Positions 34,701-43,010 of a stretch of 64,000 bases of DNA are shown here, piece after piece (position 1 is the first letter of the stretch; each line of letters starts with the position of its first letter). The notes below the pieces were generated by a model. It worked only from the letters and a program-made list of their open reading frames with translations, had not been told where the DNA came from and did no database searches. Source of the stretch: Apostichopus japonicus (Eukaryota > Echinodermata > Holothuroidea > Aspidochirotida > Stichopodidae); assembly GCF_037975245.1 (NCBI RefSeq), contig NC_092578.1, positions 12,322,321-12,386,320 on the forward strand, written 5' to 3'. The position numbers were made by a program, and so were the translations under genes.

Positions 34701-36174
34701 AAAGTCATGTGATGAGAGTAAGGTGAAAAGATACAAAGATTCATTTACTATTTTTACCTGTCCAGGGAGTAAGCTTGCACGGGAAACAGGTTTTAGTACC
34801 GAAACCGGTTTTTTGTCGACCGAATTTCGGTACTATATTTTATTTTAAGAAAACCGAAAAATAAAATAAAAAGCAAAATTTGAATTGCAAATACTAGCAA
34901 AAAACAAAGATAGAGCTTCCATCCATCATTTGTTGACTTCGGTTTCTCCTATTTACTGTTCTTTTTGCAATATGAAGGTAAATTGCAACAAGAGAAAGCT
35001 TTTCTGCTAGACGACATTGTCAGCTACGATCGGCACACGCCATAAGTAGTGCTTGAGGGTGGATAGCTAGGCCTAACATTAGGCTCTGCAGCCCTTACAT
35101 GCTTGCATCAGTTAGGTGACCTTGTAGTATTGAACTTACCTTGGTGGCCAACGTTAGTAGTTGTGAGAAGTACACACTCAAATGACGAGATGCAGTTCAT
35201 AATATATTGTTATATCCAACGTGTTTGTTCCCTTTGTGTTGTTCTCATTAGTTTACTTCAATTTAACAGTAGAGGATATGGAGAAAATCTTTTCAAACAC
35301 ATTGAGCACAGTTTGTGTTCAAAACAATGATCGTTAAAACTTGCAAGGTACATTGCGCAATCCACAATACCATACGACATGTACAGCAGCGCATGGTGAA
35401 TAAAGTCAGGTGAAGAGGTACAAAGATTCTTTGCCATGTTTTACCTGTTTAGGGAGTCAGGTGAAGGAGAGTAAGGTGAAGAGATACAAAGATTCTTTTA
35501 CTTGTTTTTACCTGTTTAGATTACTCGTTTAGAAAGTCAGGTGAAGAGGTACAGAACTGCTGCAGAGACTTCAGAGAAAGTAGAGGAAGAATTAAAGGCA
35601 GAGAAAAGAAAAACAACAAGAGAGGTAAGCTCAACCAGATCAAAGGAGCAGTTCATCCAAGTGTTTTTACTGCTCTGTTCCCTTCTGTAGAAGGAATCAT
35701 TGGTAATGACCTGAGTGTAGAAGTGTGCTAAGCTTGGTGAATTGGATACTGCATTTGTCAACATGTCAGTTATTGTTGCTATACTCAACCCAATCTTTTC
35801 TGGATGATCAGTGATGTCACAAGAATGAGGTGAAGTATGAAAAGATGTTTACGGTATTACATTTGGTAAGGATTTTGTGAAACATCAAATTTTCATTTTG
35901 TTGTAATTGGTAAAGACTCTCCATGTATGTAAATCATGTTTATATCTTCATAGGAGGCAAGATTTGCTTTGATCTTGAAATATGTTTGGTGATAAACTTG
36001 CTGGTCTTGAGTAGCAATAACACCAAGGTTAATAGCCACATGTTGATTGAGTCAGGTTTTTCTGTTTGTTCCTTACAGTTGCGGAGTCTACGAGACAAGG
36101 TAGACGAGATGGAAACAGAAAACAACAGTTTGAAAAAGAGAGTAGAAAAGTTAAGAAAGCGAGAAATTCATTGA
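1471..36174 (+). CDS. LRRFIP: LRRFIP1/2 homologue, coiled-coil flightless-interacting protein (12 coding exons)
   Basis: Coding exons are 1471-1707, 21520-21606, 23320-23370, 25014-25079, 29685-29768, 30950-31111, 32188-32280, 32756-32974, 33517-33637, 34355-34434, 35520-35624 and 36079-36174. They sum to 1401 nt, 466 residues plus stop, with AG acceptors, GT donors and frame kept throughout. Family marks are the [11 protein letters not shown] stretch (about residues 88-98), the NAQLDNEK coiled coil (about 189-196), [10 protein letters not shown] (about 312-321) and the C-terminal LEEEK and KAEKRK coils. In vertebrates LRRFIP proteins are cytosolic adaptors that bind the leucine-rich repeats of Flightless-1 and act in Toll-like receptor/MyD88 and Wnt/Dishevelled signalling. 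That role is transferred by family, not seen here. The N-terminal 65 residues are Ser/Pro-rich and disordered-looking. The first ATG after the 1446 acceptor is used, so a noncoding exon must lie upstream. Assignment is by remembered family sequence, and LRRFIP1 versus LRRFIP2 cannot be decided. Confidence 0.93.
3641..3711 (+). repeat. Dispersed CTTACCTGTCTCCT family, copy 1
   Basis: TTTACTTCGATCCTCGCTTA and CCTATCTACTCACAATCTCA, then GCACTCTCGAT and GAGTGAACTGGTAAC. It is related to 11311-11390, 20071-20110, 33916-33966 and the two hairpin copies at 19301-19360 and 19478-19540. Confidence 0.55.
11311..11390 (+). repeat. Dispersed CTTACCTGTCTCCT family, copy 2
   Basis: CTTCACTCCTTCCTTACCTG then TCTCCTTACAATCCCAGTACTC and GAGTGAACTGGTGATC. 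It has the same order of blocks as the copy at 3641, with the central hairpin decayed. Confidence 0.55.
12355..12560 (+). repeat. 93-bp AT-rich tandem repeat
   Basis: Two copies of a unit containing TTAATATACAnnGTATTACC, GTTTCACATAG, ATACAATAATATTGT and AACATCCACAATAATAT. It is nearly all A/T with inner palindromes (ACAATAATATTGT). Confidence 0.85.
13111..13270 (+). repeat. 80-bp perfect-period tandem duplication
   Basis: Two copies (13111-13190, 13191-13270) starting TTGACTGTAGGCTATGAGCA and ending TACACTATAC differ at only a few positions, so the duplication is recent. It lies in LRRFIP intron 1. Confidence 0.9.
14395..16310 (+). repeat. 75-bp minisatellite, about 25 copies, with dimeric higher-order structure
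   Basis: The unit is TGCTTCCTTATTTCTAGGTC, ATCAGTGCTATGGGTACACT, AACTATGACCATTGAAGTAT, GTCCATGGAGTACAA. The period is exactly 75, with some 70-76 variants. In the 5' part GTAGAAT and GTACAAT units alternate, and in the 3' part TTTCTAGG and TTTCTCGG units alternate, giving a 150-bp dimer. Open frames of up to 101 codons run through it because 75 is divisible by three. They are not thought to be genes. It lies in LRRFIP intron 1. Confidence 0.95.
17350..17495 (+). repeat. Diverged ~75-bp tandem duplication
   Basis: ATTTTATCCTGATAATGTAGG ... GTATTTAGCCATAC ... ACATACAAGTATT recurs as ATTTATCCAGATAATGTAGG ... GTATTTAGCCGTGC ... ACATACAAGTATT. Confidence 0.75.
19270..19620 (+). repeat. 175-bp tandem duplication with a strong hairpin
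   Basis: Two copies start at TTTGTTTATG(A/G)TCTACTACTA (about 19272 and 19447). Each contains CACTCCGATCTACC ... GGTAGATCGGAGT and outer CTGTCTCC ... GAGAGACAG arms, a fold-back core typical of a MITE. In the first copy the right arm has decayed (ATCGTAGT). It lies in LRRFIP intron 1. Confidence 0.88.
19869..20070 (+). repeat. Short diverged repeats of GACCAGAGGTAACTTTA
   Basis: Five related words at about 19870, 19894, 19969, 20023 and 20049, spaced irregularly, each reading (TTG)ACCAGAGGTAACTTTA with changes. The last runs directly into a TTTACTTCGTTCC..CTTACCTGTCTCCT dispersed-repeat fragment. Confidence 0.6.
21520..21606 (+). CDS. LRRFIP: LRRFIP exon 2 (diagnostic [11 protein letters not shown] exon)
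   Basis: 29 codons, residues 80-108, between acceptor TTTGCAG and donor GTAAGA, phase 0/0. It encodes [19 protein letters not shown] followed by [10 protein letters not shown]. This is the most conserved N-terminal block of the LRRFIP family and the strongest identifier of the gene. A G-rich minisatellite begins about 45 bp after its donor. Confidence 0.95.
21650..23124 (+). repeat. 61-bp G-rich minisatellite in LRRFIP intron 2
   Basis: The unit is GGAGGGTGTAGGAATAGGGC, CTAGCAGGGAGGGGTGTAAT, GGAGGAACTTATATGAGGAA, T, with a shorter variant lacking GGAATAG. There are about 24 copies, almost pure purine/GT on the plus strand. A variant unit carrying CAGGTAAGG recurs at 22156, 22450, 22628, 22751, 22929 and 23052. 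The spacing is 294, 178, 123, 178 and 123, which indicates a higher-order period of about 301 bp. Confidence 0.95.
23320..23370 (+). CDS. LRRFIP: LRRFIP exon 3
   Basis: 17 codons, residues 109-125, phase 0/0, acceptor ATCTTGCAG, donor GTAAGT. It encodes a highly charged [17 protein letters not shown] segment. Exons in this part of vertebrate LRRFIP genes are often alternatively spliced, and this small symmetric exon could be a cassette exon. Confidence 0.82.
25014..25079 (+). CDS. LRRFIP: LRRFIP exon 4
   Basis: 22 codons, residues 126-147, phase 0/0. The acceptor is CATTCGCAG and the donor GTAAAG, which is weaker than its neighbours. It encodes [22 protein letters not shown], a short charged helix. 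It is symmetric in phase and so could be skipped without a frameshift. Confidence 0.82.
25838..26226. repeat. TGTACATATG-type imperfect tandem array
   Basis: Nearly 400 bp built from the words TACATGTGCATATG and TTGTACATGTACATAT, with alternating purine/pyrimidine character and many self-complementary words (TGTACA, CATATG, ATGCAT). It lies in LRRFIP intron 4, about 70 bp before the candidate microexon. Frames within it read Met/Tyr/Cys/His-rich strings and are not genes. Confidence 0.9.
26293..26310 (+). CDS. Candidate 18-nt microexon in LRRFIP intron 4
   Basis: A pyrimidine tract and TTCTTGTAG acceptor precede 18 nt encoding QRLRML, followed by GTAATG. The length is a multiple of three and both phases are 0, so inclusion between exon 4 (ending EEE) and exon 5 (starting ALLRQ) keeps the frame and extends a charged helix. 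This is inference from splice signals only, and transcript reads would be needed to accept it. Confidence 0.25.
29685..29768 (+). CDS. LRRFIP: LRRFIP exon 5
   Basis: 28 codons, residues 148-175, phase 0/0, acceptor TTCCAAAG, donor GTATGT. It encodes [20 protein letters not shown] followed by SIEQDAVK. The run of SSSRRSSAD resembles the Ser-rich linker that precedes the coiled coil in vertebrate LRRFIPs and offers basophilic phosphorylation sites (RRSS). Confidence 0.88.
30950..31111 (+). CDS. LRRFIP: LRRFIP exon 6 (first coiled-coil exon)
   Basis: 54 codons, residues 176-229, phase 0/0, acceptor TTATCTCAG, donor GTAGGT. It encodes the start of the conserved coiled coil, with [20 protein letters not shown] matching the [17 protein letters not shown] consensus of the family. 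Heptad-spaced Leu/Ile/Val residues continue to the exon end. Confidence 0.94.
31430..31640 (+). repeat. Diverged ~60-bp repeats in LRRFIP intron 6
   Basis: Four weakly related units follow the pattern GTGGAAAAGGAGTGAAT, AGTCC and TGTATGATCTT, at about 31432, 31490, 31548 and 31596. They are only imperfectly conserved. Confidence 0.5.
31700..31935 (+). repeat. Possible ancient retroelement fragment
   Basis: The stretch CGTCCTTCGGATGGGGACAT followed by TAAATGGCAGTCCCGG resembles a short conserved hairpin motif I associate with interspersed repeats of marine invertebrates. It is GC-richer than the surrounding intron. The assignment is from memory of the motif only, and no boundaries are visible. 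Confidence 0.3.
32053..32173 (+). repeat. 61-bp tandem duplication abutting exon 7 acceptor
   Basis: GTGTGCCCCTnACTTACCCC then TATCAAATACTACATCAATA, a C run and GAATACTCAT occur twice, at 32053 and 32114. The second copy ends about 14 bp before the exon 7 acceptor and supplies part of its pyrimidine-rich region. Confidence 0.88.
32188..32280 (+). CDS. LRRFIP: LRRFIP exon 7
   Basis: 31 codons, residues 230-260, phase 0/0, acceptor CTTGCAG, donor GTGAGT. It continues the coiled coil ([20 protein letters not shown] and onwards). Its polypyrimidine tract is the end of a 61-bp tandem duplication (32053-32173). Confidence 0.9.
32756..32974 (+). CDS. LRRFIP: LRRFIP exon 8 ([10 protein letters not shown] exon)
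   Basis: 73 codons, residues 261-333, phase 0/0, acceptor ATCAATAG, donor GTGAGC. It breaks the coiled coil with a [11 protein letters not shown] turn and a charged stretch, then carries [20 protein letters not shown]. That matches the GDGPLDVRL.KL.EE.DELL signature of LRRFIP proteins. Confidence 0.94.
33517..33637 (+). CDS. LRRFIP: LRRFIP exon 9
   Basis: 40 codons plus one base, residues 334-373 and the first base of Arg374, phase 0/1, acceptor CTTTTTTAG, donor GTAAGT. It encodes [20 protein letters not shown] followed by a Ser/Pro linker, corresponding to the IRKLKLQLEEE block of the family. Confidence 0.92.
33916..33966 (+). repeat. Dispersed CTTACCTGTCTCCT family, copy in LRRFIP intron 9
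   Basis: TATTTACTACACTTACCTGT then CTCCTCTCAAGTCAGACACACTCTCATCTACC. It keeps the left arm (CACTCnnATCTACC) of the hairpin seen at 19270-19620 but lacks a matching right arm. Confidence 0.5.
34098..34196 (+). repeat. AATTATAATTAGGTAAT repeats
   Basis: Six or so tandem variants of ATTATAATTAGGTAAT in LRRFIP intron 9. It is fully A/T except for the GG. Confidence 0.85.
34355..34434 (+). CDS. LRRFIP: LRRFIP exon 10
   Basis: Two bases completing Arg374, then 26 codons (375-400), phase 1/0, acceptor TTTTTTCAG, donor GTGAGT. It encodes [20 protein letters not shown] then ATLEGN, matching the conserved R.ISEYK.KL.KAEQDI.TLE segment. Confidence 0.92.
34478..34545 (+). repeat. TA-type microsatellite
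   Basis: A run of (TA)n and (TTTATATA)n in LRRFIP intron 10, probably the tail of the minus-strand tRNA-derived SINE that starts at 34667. Confidence 0.8.
34540..34667 (-). mobile_element. tRNA-derived SINE or tRNA pseudogene in LRRFIP intron 10
   Basis: On the minus strand 34663-34591 reads as a cloverleaf: TAGCCCAGTGGTTAGGG (A box/D arm), TCCGC/GCGGG anticodon stem with GTACAAA loop (anticodon ACA) and GGTTCGAATCCC (B box). A TTTTTT Pol III terminator-like run follows at about 34585-34580, then a short body into a TATA-type microsatellite tail. The acceptor stem has one mismatch. The anticodon ACA is not a normal cytosolic one, so I call it a SINE or pseudogene rather than a gene. Confidence 0.6.
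34697..35519 (+). repeat. Duplicated acceptor/exon-11 fragments in LRRFIP intron 10
   Basis: The exon 11 word AAGTCAGGTGAAGAGGTACA and the preceding TTTTACCTGTTTAG acceptor recur at about 34700-34765, 35404-35453 and 35454-35519, in the pattern GTCAGGTGAAGAGGTACAAAGATTCTTT then TTTTACCTG. 35439-35452 is a perfect copy of the true acceptor TTTTACCTGTTTAG. A 0.6-kb CpG-richer insert of unknown type separates the first copy from the rest. Confidence 0.75.
35520..35624 (+). CDS. LRRFIP: LRRFIP exon 11
   Basis: 35 codons, residues 401-435, phase 0/0, acceptor TTTACCTGTTTAG, donor GTAAGC. It encodes [20 protein letters not shown] and [11 protein letters not shown], one of the best conserved coiled-coil blocks of the family. 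Fragments of this exon and its acceptor recur upstream in the intron (see the repeat entry at 34697-35519). Confidence 0.95.
36079..36174 (+). CDS. LRRFIP: LRRFIP exon 12 (terminal, with stop)
   Basis: 31 codons plus TGA at 36172-36174, residues 436-466, acceptor TTCCTTACAG. It encodes [20 protein letters not shown] then [11 protein letters not shown], aligning with the last LR.ALDKIEEME..N..L.KR.EK block of vertebrate LRRFIP proteins. It therefore gives the common short C-terminus without a long 3' extension. Confidence 0.93.
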   Translation: MRSLRDKVDEMETENNSLKKRVEKLRKREIH

Positions 36175-36620
36175 AAATAGGAAGGCAGGAAATAGATGTT
36201 AAAAATGTAGAGAGCATAACAGATCTGACGCTACTTTCACGCCCATCCTTGGGGTGATTCATCTCATTGGTTAGTGCTTTCTTCAAACAACAACTTCTGT
36301 GTGAGCGGGCGTCCAGTGTCGACTTCATATATATCAAGGATGCACAGCAAGAATTAGAAACGGTGTTGAAATATCTCCTAAAAGAAGCACAGTTGCCATG
36401 GCAATATATATTATCTTGTCAAAGTGGTGGTTACCTGTCTGTGCAGATGATGTCCATTGCTCGCCACTGACATGAGATTGGACAAACTTTCTGGTCGTTT
36501 TGTCTTAAGAAGAAATTTGATTGCCGACTCTTATATCTTGCAAGTGATTGTCATCCATAGAGTGTGCTCTTTGCAACAATACAGCAGGCGTAGTGAAATA
36601 AACAAGTATTGTTCTATGTA
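36175..36620 (+). other. LRRFIP: LRRFIP 3' UTR with polyadenylation signal
   Basis: No open frame continues after the TGA. The first canonical AATAAA on the plus strand is at 36597-36602, which would end the transcript near 36620. The exact cleavage site cannot be seen, and a longer 3' UTR is possible. Confidence 0.5.
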
Positions 36621-39600
36621 AACATCCATGAAGTTGTTAAACTGTTGCAGGTCCGAGAAGCTGCTCTGGTAGTAAAAACAAGCATCAGTTCACATCTGTG
36701 TGAATCCTCTCTAATGTTAAGACTGTTTCTGTGTTAGGTAATGTTTGCCTGATTGCAATTTAACATTGTAAATCTGGTACAATCAAAATAATAACAGCTG
36801 TGGAAGAAATGTGTTGCAACAACCAAGCAATTAGCCACATTAGGTGTCACTAAGTTTTATTCTCTCTCGGGTGTTTGAACCAATATAAAGGCCCAATTAA
36901 TAACAAAACTAGATCTTATTTTGCTATATTTTGCCATTTCCATAGCTTCATTTGCATTGAATGCTATCAACTAGTTATCCTTCCATACTCTCCTGTATTA
37001 ACCTCTTTCTACTTGGCCAGTGAAGAGGGGGTGTTGCAGGGGGGGGGGGGGAGGGATTGTCATATATTAAGGCTTTCCTAGAAAAGAAGCAGGAAAACAT
37101 GTCATATAATACTTATTAAATGTTAAAATGGCCAAAATTATGTTGAAAAGAACAGAAGTGAAATATTGAATAGAACAATGATTTGTGTTACAAGTAGGAA
37201 ATGAATTCATCAATTTTTATGTTGGATGGTGAAAACATAAACTTTGACATTCTTATATTTGTCTTCCAGTTTTCATTTAATTTGAACAAATTACAGCTTA
37301 TTATCTTCTATAGTTTGGTCAAGAAATATGAGCAAAATGCATTATTCAGAGTTTTTTTTTGTTTTTTGGTTGACCAAAATGACACAGTGATTGATCTGAA
37401 GTTGATGCTGTGTGTACACTTCCAGTCTTTGACCACAATAATTGAGGATACAACCTCAATTCATAATCAGGTAGTTTGAAAAAATATTAACCAGGATTTT
37501 GTAGGTGACGTGTATGATCTGAGCTGTGTAGAAACATGTTTTACCTATTAGCACGTCAGTGACAGTTACACAACTTGTTTGCGTATGTGATGAAGTATAT
37601 GCTTATTATACAAATATTTGACATAACTGACAAAGAATGGTGAAAAGAGCATTCTTTGTTTAATAGAAAAGGACAGTGTTTTTGTCATGAACTCCAGATT
37701 AATGTCAAGTACTTAATAACTTACAGAATTTGTAGGACAAACTTGCTTCATTTTTTGCCATTTTTCTCCTATTACATTAAGTACATCCTGCAGTTTATGC
37801 AGAGTTAAGAGGTTTGGTCTTTAAAGGTCTTGTTTCTTCACATTTTTATCACAATTATATTTTTATTCTGTTCTAGCAAGTAAAATAGAGTTAGTAACAG
37901 AAGGTTAGTCTATCCATCGGCAGGTATCACAAACCACAGTTTCTGCTAATACAGTTGTAGCCATTTACCCTCAAGTTCTCAGTACAAGGAAGGAAGACCT
38001 TTCTGAACCATTTCTAAGTGCTGTGTGTCTCATGCTAACATAATTTTCCAAAATGTTATGCTCACATTTTCTCATTTAGTTCATAGGTTAGGCTACCAAA
38101 GTGAAAATGTATAAAGAAGTACTTAGGAAAGGATGGGTACTAGGATATACATCAACCCCCCACCCCCAACCCCCACCCCCACCCATTAGTTCATAAGTTC
38201 TTTCATATCTTGGCTTTGTCAGCCCTTTTGATTTTTTTTTTCTCTTTGGGGTGTTTAGTCTTCTCACATAAATAGTCTGTGCATAGTGGCAGGAATTTAC
38301 TGTTGTGAATGTCTTGGTTTATTTTGACAATTCAGGCTCATGAAATATATTGCCTAGCTATGGTAACATTCATACTTACGTAATCCAAGGCATGCAAAGC
38401 GACAATTAGGGGATCCCACAATGGGCCTCTCAATCTACACATGTTATCTGTGGTTTCACTTTACCAGGATATTATACTTACAATATATGTAAACATTATA
38501 TACATCGTGTAATCAAAGTCACTGTTATGATTCAAACATTGCAAGTGGAGAAATGTTTGCAATTCAATATTGATCACAAAATCTATAATGCAATGAAATG
38601 TACACATTTGTGACTCGCCCATTTCAAATTCCACGTAAGCTGCTACTTTTAATATAGGTAATGTTAGTATTGCCTTTACAGCACAGATTTTGGCCAATAA
38701 ATAGCTTGGCTCTATAGCTTATCCCATAAGTGTGGTCTCTTTTAAAGGAAAGAAATCATATTTTGATGAGATGTGATGACAGACCTACTCATTGTTCATT
38801 ATAATTATTTCTTAAGAAGGTGTCTTATTGGAAGTAAAATGTAATTAATACATGCAGAAGATATTTTCTGAAATAGCGATAAAATAAGCCATGATAACCT
38901 GCTGTATTTCTGTAAAAGTTCACATCTTTTCCCCTTCTCCTCTTATTCTGCTGCTGTTGCTACTACTAGAAATCAATTTTGATCATCTCAAGAACAGAAT
39001 ATATTCATACACTTTTTTTGAAGTGATATCAGTTGTTGTTTATTTTCTTTTGGACATCCTATCTCTACCACTCCATCTTGAAGTGCTTCAATTTCCCCCA
39101 GGTTTTTCCTCCTGATATGATATCTCAATATAAAGTCAAGTAGCATTGTTATCTCCATTCATACACTACGTATTGAGGTTTTGTTATGCTCGATGGGGAT
39201 GCCGTTTGTCTTCAATGTTTTCTTTTCAGCCTCCAAACGGATTCATAATATCTTTCGAAAGTTCAATAACCATAATCATAATCTTCTCATTTTTTGGTTT
39301 TCTTGAAGGTTTATAGATTGCAGTGTGCCATGATTGTTTTTTTATATTTTTTTATATAGGTTATGGTGGGCCCTGTACTGTTTGCCACTTCTTTTTATGA
39401 AAGCTACATTAGATTTAGAAGATGGCATGTATGTCACATTTACCACTAGAGCTGAAAGTCACAATACATGCGTCACTATGTCCTCTTACGTGCAACAGCA
39501 ATTTACTGTTACCAGAGTATTGATATTCAGCAGCATTGCTGCTGTAGTTTTTTTTTTCTTTCAACTCTATAATTTGCATTTCCTTGAGCAGGTAATGTAA

Positions 39601-42600
39601 CTTGTATGAAAGGGACACGACAGTGGCGATAAACTCATAAAAAATATAGCAATTACCATTTTGATGCAATACAATATTTTGGTAAAATTTTAACATTCTT
39701 AACGAAACCATAGCCTTCACTGTTTGTACTGTGGTATAATGAGAAAGTATTATCCTCACTTAACAGTGAGTCAGCACAGTGTATGTTGAAGACTTTAAGT
39801 ACAGAGATTGACTGAATGCTCTTACTGCTGGTAGTCTGACGACCCTATCATTGCAATCAAATTATACACAACTCAAGTTAGTTTAGTATAAGGGAATACA
39901 TATACAACTGGTAGCTACTGCAGCAATGCAAATGATTTTATGCTGGTAGTGTGATGCATTATTCATTAAGGAAAACAACAACTGCTTGCACTGATAGTGG
40001 GTAGGAGTTGTGGTTTATTTTTTTTCTATTTTCCCTTTTTATTGTTTTTATCTTCATGGCTATTTTTTTGGGGGGGGGGGGGGTAATGCTCTGCATCTAT
40101 GTGTGTATCTCTGCTTGTGTAATGCCTTGGCACATGAACACTATAACTCAAAAATTACATTTTGGTTAAGCTTTCACACTGGATGTGGAAGAACACCAGT
40201 TTGGTGTGACAATCAAAAGTCAGTTCAGGTCAACAGAGGTCAAAGTTTGAAAACCTTGGAATCTAAAATAACTTCAAAAGCCAAAACATGCATGAACTTC
40301 ATACCTGGCATGTAGAGCTAAATATTCAAGTACAAGGCACCTGTTGTTTTTTTTCTCAAAAGAAGTCAAAGATCAATTGAGGATACCACAAGTGTCTGAA
40401 AACCTTGTAAACTTGATAACTTCAAAAGGAAAGCTTGGATAACTTCACTTGGTTGGGAGGTCCACCTCAGTGAGCACAAAATTCTATTTTCTTTTAAAGG
40501 TGAAAGGTCATGTGAGGTCAACACTGTTCAAAGTATGAAAACGTTGTAAACTTGATGTCACATGCAAAGATGAATTTCACCTTAGTGAGTGCAAAAGCTT
40601 CCCCTTTTTTGTAGGTCTAAGGTCATATCAGATCACCAGAGGTCAGTCTGAAAACCTTGTGAAGTTAAAATGAACTTCATATGTATTGTGTAGATTGACT
40701 TAAGACTTAAAGAGGTTAAAAGGCAATGGACCTACAGATGTGGCACAACTTGTTCACTCACTAAACCTTGAACTGAAGCACCTCTCATAATTGTTTGGAA
40801 GTATTTAACGATCAAGTGCAGCTGACAAGAATTTTCAGGACCTGTGTTGGTAATAAGAGAATCCTCCAGATTGAAGTGATGCATGACAAGGAACAGATCA
40901 GCTTGCCACACCAATTTGTTTTCCAGCCAAGGTTTACTTGAATGTCCATTTATACTTCCTACATATCCAATAATGGATAAGTCAAGAGCAATTCCAACTG
41001 TGTCACAGGAGTACTTGGAGAATAATCTTGTTTCCAAATATTTGAACACAAGACTTAAAAGAAGAGACAATCAAAAGCTTCCAGTGGTGTGCGCATTACC
41101 ATCTCAATCGAGTATTTATTAGCACAACCTTGCATATAGAGCAAATTATAGACCTAATTTATAGTCTAAATATGACTCACAACCCACCATTTCACATGTA
41201 CCTTTTCAATATTTTTCTGGGGCAGGACCCTAAACCTTGTGAGTCACCTTAACAAACTTCTGAAATTAGTGTCCACAAAGATCTGCAATCTAGCCTAAGA
41301 TTAGTGGTAATGAATCATCTCTAACAAAAAAATTTAAATGAGGGAATTTTTCCAATTAAATGATGGATTTCCCCCTTTATCACCATGTATATGTGTTGAT
41401 AGAACAACAAGACACACAAGAAACAAGGATTACAGGAGACACTTGGTTTTGGTCTACGCTGCTTTCTGTGAACATGTCTGAGTATGACTAATATGATGGC
41501 TCTCCTTATAAACATTAACAGAATTATTAAATGCAACAGTGCTTCAAATTAATATTCAAAATAAAACCAAACTGAAACTTGATCATTTCCAAACACTTTC
41601 CACTAATTATGTTTATGCTGCTCCTGCTTAACATAACATTATGAATACAACTTATAATAGATTGACATAATTCATGGACTCGACTATTAATCATTTCAAG
41701 ATCATCTCAATGTCCTAGACAGTGCTGGAAATCTTAAACTGGCATGGAACAATTTCAACTTTACCCGTTTGGCCATCCATACATAGAAAACAAACATAAA
41801 ATGATATTGTTTACAACTACAAATGTCAAGGCAACCAAGATCATTGAATTATTCTTCATAGCCTCTAATACACATGGAAAACATCTTTAGCGCTTGATGA
41901 TATAAATAATACGGATATCTTCAAGTTTTGTAGCACAAAATCATTATCTTGAATAAATACTTGTTTCTGGGTGAGGTGTACACACCAGAACCACTGCAGT
42001 ATTAGGTAGTCTTGAACTAAGGAATCCAAGAACAAATTACTTCCTCACATTTAACATCCTAGATCAGCTAATCACTACATCATACTGCTTTTTGTCACAG
42101 TATTTTGCCTATACTCTCTGACATTTGTTCTTGGTAACTGAGTAGCTACCACAACATAAAATATTCTTTTTTGATCGTACAGTTTTGGTCAAAGGCATAA
42201 TTTTAAAACTATTATTATTAAATAAATTAACAACATTTGATCCATATCACTAGCTCCAAAAGGTGAAATAATAAACAGTAATCACTAAAAGAAAACGTTT
42301 GAAAGCAGGAAGCCAGATACAACACAATAATTAAATATGACATCAAGCAAGCACACAAACTGTTTAACTACCTATAACACACACAGACCAGCAGCTATGT
42401 GAACTATTTTACATTTAGTTGTAACACCTAACCAAGCCCAGCACATAAATATCTAAACAGAATCTCTTCGTACTGAATCTGGCCAAGTTTGTACTTCTTT
42501 CGGTTTTAACTAAATTAATCTACAATTAAGCAACTAAACGTATGAGCCACTGAACAAGGAAGAAACTATTACAGCGTGAAGTGCTAATGCTTGAGATAAC

Positions 42601-42864
42601 AACAGAAATAAAAGCAACTAAAATTTAAACAGTGTTTCAGGCACTGTGTTACCATTTTGGAATGTTACCGTTGGCAAGGTTCTGAGTTGATGGTTTATAA
42701 TGATCAAAGCTGATAGTAAAATAAATATGTAAATTCTTTGTGCTCAATATTGTTTTCCCAGGAAGCAGCACCCTGGTTTACCCTAAACATACTAATAATA
42801 GAACTCTATTGTGGAGAATGGATACCAATAGAGTATCCTATGTTTTTTCTGTATAAGCCTCTTT
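36621..42864. other. Convergent intergenic region LRRFIP/PHGDH
   Basis: AT-rich with no coding exon recognised. It contains poly(G) at 37039-37051 and 40071-40083, a (CCCCCAC)n stretch near 38155-38185 and the DR4-bearing repeat at 40190-40730. The 3' UTR of PHGDH must run into the right side, but no canonical AATAAA on the minus strand was found close to the stop. Confidence 0.6.
40190..40730 (+). repeat. Four-copy diverged repeat carrying DR4 AGGTCA elements
   Basis: Each copy (about 140 bp) has a GTCA-rich block followed by GAAAACCTTG(T)AAACTTGATAACTTC-like and ACTTCA(C/T)CTTAGTGAG-like blocks. Each holds two AGGTCA-like half sites spaced by four bases: 40227-40242 (perfect), 40370-40385 (AGATCA n4 AGGATA), 40505-40520 (perfect) and 40630-40645 (AGATCA n4 AGGTCA). 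DR4 is the binding format of thyroid-hormone-receptor/LXR-type nuclear receptor dimers. Whether it is used here is unknown. Confidence 0.7.
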
Positions 42865-43010
42865 TTAGAAGGTTGTAAAAAAGCTGCAAATTCGTTTCTC
42901 AAATCCTCCTAAATTAGCTGTTGGCTGGACTAATTTGGCAACGTTCCACTGATCAACAGAAGAATTGGTCGTGGCAAAAGCAATAACTTGGTTATTATTC
43001 TCCAACCCAC
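42865..43010 (-). CDS. PHGDH: PHGDH exon 10 (terminal)
   Basis: 47 codons plus TAA, residues 470-516, acceptor TTGTTTTCAG. It encodes [20 protein letters not shown] and a tail ending [12 protein letters not shown]. The tail is shorter than in vertebrates and poorly conserved. The exon is accepted because acceptor, phase and stop fit and no better terminal exon is visible. Confidence 0.82.

Noticed and set aside
39334-39759. Overlapping plus and minus frames of 88 and 114 codons
   Set aside because: Both strands open over the same AT-rich sequence. Hydrophobic low-complexity product without family resemblance.
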